Made by a program: the position numbers and the translations under genes. A stretch of 64,000 bases of DNA from Marinobacterium_A aestuariivivens (GTDB lineage Bacteria > Pseudomonadota > Gammaproteobacteria > Pseudomonadales > Balneatricaceae). Positions 53,272 through 61,754 of this stretch are shown piece by piece. The stretch is taken from the NCBI RefSeq assembly GCF_042661465.1, contig NZ_JBHSWE010000001.1:4650001-4714000 (forward strand), in the 5' to 3' direction. A model generated the notes under the pieces. It made no database searches. It saw nothing but the letters and a program-made list of their open reading frames with translations, and was not told where the DNA came from. How positions within the stretch are numbered: the first letter of the stretch is position 1; each line of letters starts with the position of its first letter.

Positions 53272-54404
53272 CAGACTCGAACAAAATACTGAATATTGGG
53301 ATGGTCGGGTCCGGCTTTATGGGCAAATGCCATGCGAACGCCTTCCGATCTTACGGTGGGCTTTTCGATGCACCGGTCACTGTCCAGCTACATACGCTCG
53401 CCGATATCGATCAGGCTCAGGCCGATAAGAACGCCCGGGCGCTCGGCTTCGAGCGGGCTACCGGCGACTGGCGAACGCTGGTCGAGGATCCGGATATCGA
53501 TATTGTCTCGATCACGGCCCCGAATGCCCTTCACGAGGAGATCGCCCTGGCCGCCATTGAACAGGGCAAGGTCGTGTATTGCGAGAAGCCCCTGTCAACC
53601 ACCTCTGCGTCGGCCGAGAAGATGATGCTGGCGGCGGAAGAGGCCGGCGTCGCCACACTGGTTGGATTCAATTTCCTGCGCAATCCGCTGATTGCCGTCT
53701 GCCGGGAAATGATTGCGAGCGGCGAACTGGGGGAGATTATCAGCTTTCGGGGGCGCCATGCGGAAAACTACATGTGCAATCCGGATCTGCCCCATTCCTT
53801 CCGTACCAGCACGGCCGGTGGCGGCGCGGTGGCCGATATCGGCAGCCATATCCTATCGATGGCGCGCTACCTGTTGGGGGATATCAGCGAGGTCTCTTCC
53901 GTAAACCGCACGGTCTGCCAGAGCAGACCATTGCGCCCGGGCACCAGCGAGCGTGCTCCGGTGGAAGTGGACGATCTGGGCCATGCGCTGGTGAAGTTCT
54001 CCTCCGGTGTTGTCGGCAGCCTCGAAGCCAACTGGATGGCCACCGGCCGGACCATGGATCTGTCGTTCGAGATCAGCGGCACCAGGGGTGCGGTGGCTTT
54101 TTCCCAGGAACGGATGAACGAGCTGCATATCTGGGAAGCGGGCAAGTCCCCGGGGTTCGACGGTTTCAAGAAGATCGAAGCCGGGCCTGACCACTTCCCG
54201 TACGGTAACTTCTGTCCTGCACCGGGCCACCACCTGGGCTTCAATGATCTCAAGGTGATCGAAGTCGCGCAGCTGATCGATATGCTGATCGAGGGCGAAA
54301 AGAACTTCACCGATTTTCGCGAGGGCTACCGGGTGCAGTGCACGGTCGATGCCATACACCGCTCGGCATCCAGTGGCGGCTGGGAAAGGGTAGAGGGACT
54401 CTGA
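53268..54404 (+). CDS. Gfo/Idh/MocA-family dehydrogenase
   Basis: 378 residues, starting GTG 53268 within the GTGA overlap with the ATPase stop, so it belongs to the transporter operon. Rossmann fold GMVGSGFMGKCHANAF, CEKP motif KVVYCEKPLSTT, and catalytic GGGAVADIGSHILSMARYLLG. Likely oxidises the imported sugar or cyclitol with NAD(P)+. Distinct from the dehydrogenase at 45359 (different length and active-site block). Followed by a strong terminator. Confidence 0.85.
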   Translation: MTDSNKILNIGMVGSGFMGKCHANAFRSYGGLFDAPVTVQLHTLADIDQAQADKNARALGFERATGDWRTLVEDPDIDIVSITAPNALHEEIALAAIEQGKVVYCEKPLSTTSASAEKMMLAAEEAGVATLVGFNFLRNPLIAVCREMIASGELGEIISFRGRHAENYMCNPDLPHSFRTSTAGGGAVADIGSHILSMARYLLGDISEVSSVNRTVCQSRPLRPGTSERAPVEVDDLGHALVKFSSGVVGSLEANWMATGRTMDLSFEISGTRGAVAFSQERMNELHIWEAGKSPGFDGFKKIEAGPDHFPYGNFCPAPGHHLGFNDLKVIEVAQLIDMLIEGEKNFTDFREGYRVQCTVDAIHRSASSGGWERVEGL

Positions 54405-54424
54405 GTCTGCCGGATGGCTGCACC

Positions 54425-54459
54425 AAGGGGGCATTCACGGATGCCCCCTTATGTTTTTG
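54425..54459 (+). terminator. Intrinsic terminator of the CUT2 system 1 operon
   Basis: AAGGGGGCAT-TCACGG-ATGCCCCCTT, a perfect 10-bp stem, then ATGTTTTTG. It ends the plus-strand operon 20 bases after the dehydrogenase stop and separates it from the convergent regulator gene. Confidence 0.88.
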
Positions 54460-54565
54460 ATTCATCTGCCGCCTACCTGGATGATCTCTCTGGGTTCGGG
54501 AGCGGGTCGCCCGAACTCATGCTGTCCGGAAAATGGTCGCGGGTTACCAACCTGCCGCCTGATAC

Positions 54566-56268
54566 TCAATAGTGACCATGGCTTCTCATCAGGCTGTCGA
54601 CACGTTTCTGGGCGTTTTTCAGCGCCCTGTCGATACTGGCTTCGCCCTTCAACATGGGATGTATCTCTTCGCCAACGATATGAACGATATCGTTGAACTC
54701 GGGAATGGGCGGTCGCGGCCAGAGTTGGAGTTGGCCCTTCTTTTCCATGTTATCGAGCTGTACGATGATTTTGCTCAGCGCCCGGACCTCTGGGTCGGCA
54801 CTGGTCGAAAAACGTGGGCTCGAAAGGCTGCCGCTCTGCGCATACCACTTCATCAGCTCAGGACGGGTGAGATATTTCATCATCTTCCAGGCTTTGCTGA
54901 TGCGATCATCCGTCTGGTTCGTGGGAATGGCCAGTGAAAAGCCGCCAATGGGCGAGACTGTACGGGCGCCCGGGCCATGAGGGTGGGGTATATAGCCGAC
55001 CCTGCCGTGGGCGGGGCTGGCTTCATCAAACTCGAACATCCCCCTCGAATCGACCAGCCGTAGGTCATGGCGGCTTTGCCCTCCGAGAACAGCTGGATTC
55101 GCCGGTCCCAGTTGCACGCAAGGCTTTCAGGGTGGGCATAGTCAAGTAGCTGCAGGAGAAACTCGGCGCTTCGATAGCCGGCTTCGCTCTCTATCTGGGG
55201 GCGATAGTTCTCGTCCTTCAGGTTGCTGACATCGAAATCCTTGCCGAGCCTGGGCAGCTTTATGATCGGGAATCCAAAATCGGCCAACGTCTGAATGAAG
55301 GTATGACCTACCGGCGTCCCCGGCCCATAGTTCATCACTATACCGCTCAACTCCGGCTCGAAACGGTGCAGGTTTTTAGCGGCAGTCAGGACGTCATCGG
55401 TGCATTCAGGTACACTGAGGCCGGCTTTATCGAACAGGTCGGTGCGATAGAACAGCAGTTCTGCCGTGGGTTGAATCGGCAAAGCGTAGTGTTCACCGTT
55501 GTAACCTGAGCCTTTCCAGGCGGTGCTGTGGAAATCGGAGTGGCGATATTTCTCATCGGCAATCATTTCGTTGAGAGGCAGTACGATACCGGACTCCGCA
55601 AGTTCGCCCAGCCAGGGAATATCCAAGGCGACAATGTCGTATTTTGACTCGGCACGTTGAGAGTTTAGAATAATTTCATCGTGAAGCTCATCAAGGGACA
55701 GGTTAATAATTTCCAGCTTTCCTCCACAAAACTCATTGAGGTTTCCGGAGAAGTCGGCGAGTGATTTGAATGTAGGATCCGACGGGCTCAGGATTCGCAG
55801 TACCCGGTCGTATCCTATACCTTCCTCCATAACACTGGGGAATGGTAGAATGCTCGGGGTCATATAGGAACCACCGAAATAAAAATCGCCAGCGGCGCTG
55901 TCGTCGGCAGAAAAACCAAAGGTATTGCCAATATGAGATTTAAGCTGAAAGGCGAACTTCTCGAATAGTTCTATCAGCTTTGAGGTGGGGTGAAGCGAAT
56001 AGGACTTTCCGGTTCTTGAGCGTGAGCGCTTTAACAACAGACCTTCTTCAAGTAATTCATTGATTCTTCGGATTGCCGTACCGTATGGCACTTCGGCCGC
56101 CAGGGCGAGTGAGGTATTGGTAATCAGCTTTCCTTCGTAGTGGCGTCTCAAGGCGAAGGAAATAAGGTTCCATCGGGGATCGACCATCGCGAGTGGAACT
56201 TCCTTATCTCCCAGTTTTCTGGTTGTATCGACAAAATCGAGGACTCGAACAAGCTCTTCTCTTGTCAT
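54566..56268 (-). CDS. Regulator fusing a winged helix-turn-helix to a family 1 solute-binding domain, one frameshift
   Basis: 567 residues after one base is restored in the C5 run at 55040-55044 (junction SIRGGMFEFDEASPAHGR). Residues about 1-110 look like a MarR/GntR-type winged helix (NTSLALAAEVPYGTAIRRIN, a wing with KRSRSRTGKSYSL). From about 150 to the end is an SBP family 1 domain (YDIVALDIPWLGELAESGIV, ALPIQPTAELLFYRTDLFDK, SPIGGFSLAIPTNQ, AWKMMKYLTRPELMKWYA). No signal peptide or membrane helix, so it should sense sugar in the cytoplasm. SgrR is a known analogue but uses a family 5 domain. Convergent with CUT2 system 1, its likely target. Confidence 0.75.
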
Positions 56269-56279
56269 AGTTATTTCAC

Positions 56280-56291
56280 TCCATAAATGGA
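56280..56291 (-). promoter_or_regulatory. Possible autoregulatory operator of the HTH-SBP regulator
   Basis: TCCAT-AA-ATGGA lies 12 bases upstream of the regulator start. Its TCCA/TGGA arms resemble the TGTCCA-N3-TGGACA pair at 49428/49640 but with four bases between, so the match is suggestive only. Confidence 0.3.
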
Positions 56292-56355
56292 ATGGTCGTG
56301 ATGGCGTCGATGTTTTTTGGCTGAAAACAAATAATCTCAGCCTGATCTACGGAGA

Positions 56356-56484
56356 CTATTATTAACCCGACGAACAACTACATTATAGGCCGGATTATTA
56401 GTCCGGCTTACAAAAAAACATCATCAGGCGGAGAGATTCTGGGAAGCTGTAGGAGCCCGCTGCGCCCGGAGACCGGGCTTCTAT
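56356..56484. repeat. Partial second copy of the 44967 element, with REP pair
   Basis: CTATTATTAACCCG (56356-56369) and GGATTATTAGTCCGGCTTACAAA (degenerate form of the same end, from 56392) are followed, as in the first copy, by AAGC-GTAGGAGCCCG; the REP arms are 56449-56459 and 56473-56484. With the terminator hairpin it accounts for the 342-base gap 56269-56610. Confidence 0.55.
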
Positions 56485-56547
56485 CAAACGCGCGGGCTAA
56501 TCCCGCCGCGGGCCCTGTCCGGCCATATACTGGGATACAGCGACGCA

Positions 56548-56576
56548 CAAAGCAGGCTCGGAATGAGCCTGCTTTG
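56548..56576 (-). terminator. Hairpin terminator of CUT2 system 2 operon
   Basis: CAAAGCAGGCTC-GGAAT-GAGCCTGCTTTG is a perfect 12-bp stem with a 5-base loop, 34 bases after the ATPase stop (minus strand). No long T-tract follows, so efficiency is uncertain. Confidence 0.65.
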
Positions 56577-56610
56577 CACGCCAAGTCAATCATAAAGGGG
56601 CTTGAGCTCG

Positions 56611-58173
56611 TTACGCACTAGCCTGAAGCTGGCTCGACTTCTCGAACGAAATCGCACGCACCAGGTCGTCTTCGGTGACTTCGCTGTCGAGGAACTCGCC
56701 GTTGATGCGGCCGTTGTACATCGCCAGGATGCGGTCGGAGACGCCGAGCACCTCCGGCATCTCCGACGAGATCACCAGTACCGCATAGCCGGATTTGGCC
56801 AACTGGCGGATCAGCTTGTGGATCTCGGACTTGGAGCCGACGTCGATGCCGCGGGTTGGCTCGTCGAGGATGAGCACCTTGGGATGGGTCGCCAGCCATT
56901 TGCCGATTACGACTTTTTGCTGGTTGCCGCCGCTGAGGTTGCCGACCTTCTGGGCGCCGCTGGGCGACTTGATGGCCAGCTCCTCGGCGTATTTATCGTA
57001 GATCTTGGATTCTTCCGTCCGGCTCAGCACGCCACCACTGGCAACATGCTGCAATACGGCCATGGTGATGTTGTCGCGGCAGCTCATACCGAGCACCAGC
57101 CCCTGTTCCTTGCGGTTTTCGGGCACCAGGGCCAGGCCGTTCTTGACGGCATCGGTCGAGTTCTTGATATCGAGCCGTTTGCCTTCGAGCAACACTTCGC
57201 CCCCGGTCGGGGTACGAAGGCCGAAAAGCGTCTCGGCTATTTCGGTGCGGCCCGCGCCGACGAGGCCGTACATGCCGAGCACTTCGCCCTTGCGAATGGA
57301 AAAGCTGATATTCTCGAACAGGCTGCCACAGCTCAGGTCCTTGACCTCGAGTACCTTGTCGCCGAATTCAGCGGCGTCGATATTGCGGCTGGTATCGAGA
57401 CTGCGGCCGATCATCAGCCGGGTGATCTCGTCTTCGTCGGTTTCCTTCGTTTCGACGGTACCCCGGTAGCCGCCATCTCTCAATACCGTGATCCGGTCGG
57501 ACAGGGTGAAAATTTCGTCCATGCGGTGCGAAATATAGACGATCGCCACACCCTGGGCCTTGAGGTCATGGATGACGTCGAACAGGACGAACTTCTCGGT
57601 ATCGGTCAGTGACGCCGTCGGCTCGTCGAAGACGACGATTTTCGGTGTAAACACCAGCGCCCGGGCGATCTCGACCATGTGCTTTTTCGCGATCGACAGC
57701 CTGGAGACCTTGTCCTTCGCGCTGAAGTTGCATTTCAGGCGCTTCAGGATCGCATCGGCGTCACCGTAGAGCTTGTTCCAGTCGACCCTGTTGGGCCATT
57801 TTCTCGGCAGATAGCCCAGGAAGATGTTTTCGGCCACCGTCATCTCCGGCACCAGCGACAGCTCCTGATGGATCAGCAGGATGCCCTGGTGCTTGGCATC
57901 CATCGGGTTGTCCATCTTGATGGGGCGTCCCTCGAGGTAGATTTCCCCGGCATCGGCCTTGTGAATACCGGCCAGTACCTTCATCAGGGTGGACTTGCCG
58001 GCGCCGTTCTCGCCGAGCAATGCATGAACCTCGCCCTTGTGCACCCCGAAGCTGACATCGTCCAGCGCGACGACCGAAGGCGGAAAGGTCTTGGTAATGC
58101 CCTCCAGGGACAGAATCGGCGGCGTGCCGGCCGCATGCACACCATAATTTTCGATGGAATCCAGGTTGTTCAT
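56611..58173 (-). CDS. CUT2 ABC system 2: double-domain ATPase
   Basis: 520 residues, intact. First domain GENGAGKST, SIAKKHMVEIARAL, VVFDEPTASLTD; second domain LSGGNQQKVVIGKWL, LILDEPTRGIDVGS. The first base pairs overlap the permease stop by four bases (ATGA at 58170-58173). Paralogue of the ATPase at 51714. Last gene of the SBP-permease-permease-ATPase operon. Confidence 0.92.
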   Translation of the reverse strand: MNNLDSIENYGVHAAGTPPILSLEGITKTFPPSVVALDDVSFGVHKGEVHALLGENGAGKSTLMKVLAGIHKADAGEIYLEGRPIKMDNPMDAKHQGILLIHQELSLVPEMTVAENIFLGYLPRKWPNRVDWNKLYGDADAILKRLKCNFSAKDKVSRLSIAKKHMVEIARALVFTPKIVVFDEPTASLTDTEKFVLFDVIHDLKAQGVAIVYISHRMDEIFTLSDRITVLRDGGYRGTVETKETDEDEITRLMIGRSLDTSRNIDAAEFGDKVLEVKDLSCGSLFENISFSIRKGEVLGMYGLVGAGRTEIAETLFGLRTPTGGEVLLEGKRLDIKNSTDAVKNGLALVPENRKEQGLVLGMSCRDNITMAVLQHVASGGVLSRTEESKIYDKYAEELAIKSPSGAQKVGNLSGGNQQKVVIGKWLATHPKVLILDEPTRGIDVGSKSEIHKLIRQLAKSGYAVLVISSEMPEVLGVSDRILAMYNGRINGEFLDSEVTEDDLVRAISFEKSSQLQASA

Positions 58174-59132
58174 ACGTTCAACTCCTGCTCGGCATTGCGG
58201 TTCACTTGCCGGTCGATGAAGAGCACGGCGATCAGGATGGTGCCCATGATGACCAGGACATAGAAAGAGGGCACCTGCAGCAGATTCATGCCGTTGCGCA
58301 GTATGCCGATGGCGATGACACCGCCGAAGGTGCCGACGATGCTGCCGGCGCCACCGGTCAGCTTGGTGCCGCCGAGCACGATCGCGGTAATGGCCCAGAG
58401 TTCGAAGTCCCGGCCGAGGTTAGGGGTGGCGGCGCCCATCTGGGTCGACAGGGTAATGCCGGCCAGGGCGGCGAAAAAGCCGCCGAGCATGAAGTTGATC
58501 ACCATATGGGGGCCGACGCGTATGCCGGCGTCGATGGCGGCCTGACGGTTGCCGCCGACCGCATAGGTATTACGACCGTGAACCGAACGCGACAGGACCC
58601 AGTGCATAATGGCGGCGAGGACCACGAACATTATCGCCAGGGTGGGGATGCCGGCGATACTGCTGACGCCGAAATCGGAGTAGGCGAAATCGCTGGCATA
58701 GAAGGATTGTTCTTCGGTGTAGACGAATACCAGGCCGCGCACGCCGATCATGGCACCCAGGGTGACGATGAAGGCATCGACGCCGGTTTTCCAGACGATC
58801 ATGCCGTTGAGGGCGCCCAGTACCACGCCGCTCAGCAGGCCTACGGCGACGGCCAGCGGGATGCCGAGTGACGACTGGAGATCGACCGCCAGGCACGCCG
58901 CCAGGGCCAGCACGGCACCGACCGACAGATCGATGTTGCCGTTAATCATGATGAAGGTCAGGCCCAGTGCGATCAGGCCGATGGTCGAGGTCTGGACGAG
59001 GATATTCTTGAAGTTGCCGATATCGAGAAAATGCTCGGTGCTGAGACTGAATACGACGATACAGGCCGCCACGAACAGCCAGATGGGCTGCTCGATGACG
59101 AGAGATTTGGCTTTGTGGGCTAGGGTGGTCAT
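58170..59132 (-). CDS. CUT2 ABC system 2: permease B
   Basis: 320 residues, RbsC-type: NIDLSVGAVLALAACL, GALNGMIVWKTGVDAFIVTL, GGNRQAAIDAGIRVG, GGTKLTGGAGSIVGT. Overlaps the ATPase gene by four bases. Matches permease B of system 1 (50709) in position and in the KSA/QAA-x-AGIRV block. Confidence 0.9.
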   Translation of the reverse strand: MTTLAHKAKSLVIEQPIWLFVAACIVVFSLSTEHFLDIGNFKNILVQTSTIGLIALGLTFIMINGNIDLSVGAVLALAACLAVDLQSSLGIPLAVAVGLLSGVVLGALNGMIVWKTGVDAFIVTLGAMIGVRGLVFVYTEEQSFYASDFAYSDFGVSSIAGIPTLAIMFVVLAAIMHWVLSRSVHGRNTYAVGGNRQAAIDAGIRVGPHMVINFMLGGFFAALAGITLSTQMGAATPNLGRDFELWAITAIVLGGTKLTGGAGSIVGTFGGVIAIGILRNGMNLLQVPSFYVLVIMGTILIAVLFIDRQVNRNAEQELNV

Positions 59133-59160
59133 TTAAAGGCTCCCCATGACTCTTGTTAGA

Positions 59161-60168
59161 TCAGGAAAAGGATGTGAAGATCTTGCCGCGGGTCGAGGCG
59201 ATATCGAGCCAGACCGCCAGGATGATCACCGCCCAGGTCACGAGCCACTGGGCGTAGTAGGGGTAACCCAGCAGCAGCAATCCGTTCTGAATGAAGCTGA
59301 GGATCAGGACACCGATGATGGTGCGGGTGATGCTGCCCGAGCCTCCGAGCAGGCTGGTGCCGCCCAGGATGACGCCGGCCAGTACCAGCAGTTCGTAACC
59401 CTGGCCTACATTGTTCTGCGAGCCCATCACGCGCGAGCCCAGGATAATGGCGGCACAGGCGGTGGTGAAGGCCGACAGCAGGTAGGTGCTGAACACCATG
59501 CGATTGCGGCGGATGCCGGAAAAGACCGCGGCCGCCGGGTTGCCTCCCACCGAAAAGACTTTTCGGCCATAGGTGGTCGCTTTCAGCACGAATTCGGCGA
59601 TCAGCGCCAAGCCGAGAAAAATGATGACCGGGACCGCTATGCCCCAGAGGTAGCCGCGACCGAAGAAGGCAAACCAGGTACCTTCCTGATTCTGGATATC
59701 GACGTTCTGGCCGCCGGTATAGATCAGGGTGATGCCCTGAATGGCCGATAGCATCCCCAGGGTCACGATCAGCGAGTTAAGCTTCAGGTAGCCGATCAGA
59801 TAGCCGTTGACCGCACCGATCAGCAGTGCGAAAACCAGCATCAGGCCGATGGCGCCGGTCGGGCCGATCTTGTCGTGGAGGTCCACCACCAGAACGGTAC
59901 AGAATGACAGCAGTGAACCGACGGAAAGGTCGAGGTTGCCGCCGATCACGACGATGGTGACACCTATCGCGATGGTGCCGATGATGGAGGCCTGGCGTAT
60001 CACCGTCATGAAGTTGTCGGTGCTCAGAAACCGGTCGGAGAAAATGGAAAAGACGACCAGGAAAAGCACGAAGGCGACCAAAATGCCCTGTCGGGCCAGC
60101 AGCTGTGAGTATTTTTTTGCCAGGCTTCGCTCACCGCCTGTTTTTATTTCACTGATAGTATCGCTCAT
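59161..60168 (-). CDS. CUT2 ABC system 2: permease A
   Basis: 335 residues; ATG 60168 (MSDTISEIKTGGERS) is preferred to an in-frame start six codons upstream. RbsC-type: NLDLSVGSLLSFCTVLVV, GYLIGYLKLNSLIVTLGML, GGNPAAAVFSGIRRNRMVF, GGTSLLGGSGSITRT. Counterpart of permease A of system 1 (49753), with near-parallel sequence through VIRQASIIGTIAIGVT. A hairpin separates it from the binding-protein gene. Confidence 0.9.
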   Translation of the reverse strand: MSDTISEIKTGGERSLAKKYSQLLARQGILVAFVLFLVVFSIFSDRFLSTDNFMTVIRQASIIGTIAIGVTIVVIGGNLDLSVGSLLSFCTVLVVDLHDKIGPTGAIGLMLVFALLIGAVNGYLIGYLKLNSLIVTLGMLSAIQGITLIYTGGQNVDIQNQEGTWFAFFGRGYLWGIAVPVIIFLGLALIAEFVLKATTYGRKVFSVGGNPAAAVFSGIRRNRMVFSTYLLSAFTTACAAIILGSRVMGSQNNVGQGYELLVLAGVILGGTSLLGGSGSITRTIIGVLILSFIQNGLLLLGYPYYAQWLVTWAVIILAVWLDIASTRGKIFTSFS

Positions 60169-60225
60169 GGCACTTGTCCTCGTCATGTGCTTTACCCCTT
60201 GAATTTTAAACCTAGGCTAAAATGA

Positions 60226-60257
60226 CCCTGCCTTACAAGTCGCCTTGTAAGGCAGGG
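60226..60257 (-). promoter_or_regulatory. Hairpin between binding-protein and permease genes of system 2
   Basis: CCCTGCCTTACAAG-loop-CTTGTAAGGCAGGG, a perfect 14-bp stem with a 4-base loop, followed on the minus strand by TCATTTTA. Likely an attenuator or mRNA-protecting structure that keeps binding protein in excess. Confidence 0.75.
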
Positions 60258-60292
60258 ATTCTTGCTTTACTTAATGGTGCGTTAAGCCGGAT

Positions 60293-61234
60293 TTAGAAGA
60301 CGGGTTTGTCGAACTCGGACATGTTGCTCTGGGTAATCTTCGGGGTATCGAAGTAGTTGAGCTTGGGCACTTCGTTGCCGTTGATCACGTCGATGGCGGT
60401 CTGCAGGGCGGCTTTGGCATCGTCGACAGGGGACTGGTAAACGGAGCCGTAGTACTCACCGCGCTCCATGGCTTCGTAGCCGACGGCGAAGTTGGTTGCA
60501 CCGATGAAGGCGATCTCACCGGCGCGGCCGGCTGCCTTGGCGGCGTTCAGCGCGCCCACGCCCATGTTGTCGTCACCCGCATAGACGCCGTCGATTTTGT
60601 CGTACTTGGTGAGGAAGTTCTCCATGACGCGCTGTGCCTTTTCGCGGTTCCAGTCGCCGGGCTGCGTTTCCATGATCTTCACCCCCGGGCAGGCTTCGGC
60701 CAGACGATCCTCGAAGCCTTGCTGACGCTGAATCGCGGTGGTGTAGCCCGGCTGGCCGGAAATCTGCACGATCTGACCCTCGCCATTCAGTGCCTCGCAC
60801 ATCATTTCGGCCGAATACTCGCCCTGGGTGATGTTGTTGGGGCCGGAGAAGGCGGCAATGAACTCCTGGCCGGCATCGGCGATATTGGAGTTGGTGACGA
60901 TCACCGGAATACCGGCCTGGTGTGCCTGGCGCACCACCGGTACGACAGCCTGGCCATTGGTCGGCCAGATGATGATCGCGTCGACCTTCTGCTGGATCAG
61001 GTCCTGCAGCTGGGCGATCTGGCGGGCGACATCGCCACCGGCGTCGAGCACAACGGTTTCCAGGCCGTCGGTATTGGCGGCCGCCTCCTTAAACGCCTTT
61101 TCATAGGTTGTCTGATAGCTGTCCACGCCGACATTGTTCTGGGTAATGCCGATCTTCATGTCTGCAACGGCAGAGCCGGCCAACAGAGCAGAGCCCAGCA
61201 GGGCGAAAGAGGTGGTCTTCAGTGCATTCTTCAT
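60293..61234 (-). CDS. CUT2 ABC system 2: sugar-binding protein
   Basis: 313 residues, signal peptide MKNALKTTSFALLGSALLAG with cleavage near AVA-DMK. RbsB-type fold: VDAIIIWPTNGQAVVPVVRQ, QAGIPVIVTNSN, DWNREKAQRVMENF, DGVYAGDDNMGVG. Paralogue of the receptor at 48319. First gene of its operon; a TTGACA-based promoter overlapped by a LacI-type operator lies about 110 bases upstream. Confidence 0.92.
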   Translation of the reverse strand: MKNALKTTSFALLGSALLAGSAVADMKIGITQNNVGVDSYQTTYEKAFKEAAANTDGLETVVLDAGGDVARQIAQLQDLIQQKVDAIIIWPTNGQAVVPVVRQAHQAGIPVIVTNSNIADAGQEFIAAFSGPNNITQGEYSAEMMCEALNGEGQIVQISGQPGYTTAIQRQQGFEDRLAEACPGVKIMETQPGDWNREKAQRVMENFLTKYDKIDGVYAGDDNMGVGALNAAKAAGRAGEIAFIGATNFAVGYEAMERGEYYGSVYQSPVDDAKAALQTAIDVINGNEVPKLNYFDTPKITQSNMSEFDKPVF

Positions 61235-61343
61235 TTTTGCTGTTTCCTCAGGGTTATTGTTATGGCTGGTAATTGAGAGCCACTACAGGCTGGTGCAATT
61301 TCCTTGAAGACTTCATAAGCGGGAGCATCGTTGTGCAGGCCTA

Positions 61344-61380
61344 TGCAAACGATTGCACCATATCTGACAGATACTGTCAA
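61344..61380 (-). promoter_or_regulatory. Promoter and LacI-type operator of CUT2 system 2
   Basis: On the minus strand TTGACA (61375-61380) is followed after 17 bases by TGCAAT, which is also the start of the operator TGCAATCGTTTGCA (61344-61357). Bound repressor would cover the -10. A second inverted repeat TGACAG-ATA-CTGTCA (61365-61379) overlaps the -35. The same TTGACA plus operator layout is found at 62835. Confidence 0.65.
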
Positions 61381-61572
61381 GGGTAATTTGAAAACACGAA
61401 CCACGGGAAAAATCGATCGGATGTCGGGGCGGGAGTGATCATCGTTTATAAGAAAAACAATAAGTTGAAATACCTGGTTGCCGTTTGGCGTCCTGCATGT
61501 CACTACTGACTATCGATCGGACAGGGTTGCGGCCAGGTTTTATGGTGCTAGGGCTGATTTTGGAGCGGCAGT

Positions 61573-61608
61573 AAAAAAGAGACCCCGAAAGGAATATATA
61601 CCGGGGTC
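61573..61608 (-). terminator. Intrinsic terminator downstream of the SDR gene
   Basis: Read on the minus strand, GACCCCG-N14-CGGGGTC is followed by TCTTTTTT. It lies about 150 bases after the SDR stop. The remainder of the 520-base gap 61235-61754 contains the system 2 promoter, another hairpin at 61724 and no credible gene. Confidence 0.75.
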
Positions 61609-61723
61609 CCGTAGCCAAAGGCGAAGGGCTCAATCGGAGCTGTTGGAAAGCAACGTATAAACGTTGACGCAGGTTTCGCCTCGCCCGACGGGTGCTGTTG
61701 TCGAGCTCAGCGAGACCGGGGTA

Positions 61724-61747
61724 CCCCTCCGGGCGTAACCGGAGGGG
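61724..61747 (-). terminator. First hairpin after the SDR gene
   Basis: CCCCTCCGG-GCGTAA-CCGGAGGGG, a perfect 9-bp stem 8 bases after the SDR stop codon. No T-tract, so it may protect the 3' end while the hairpin at 61573 terminates. Confidence 0.55.
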
Positions 61748-61754
61748 CAGAGAC

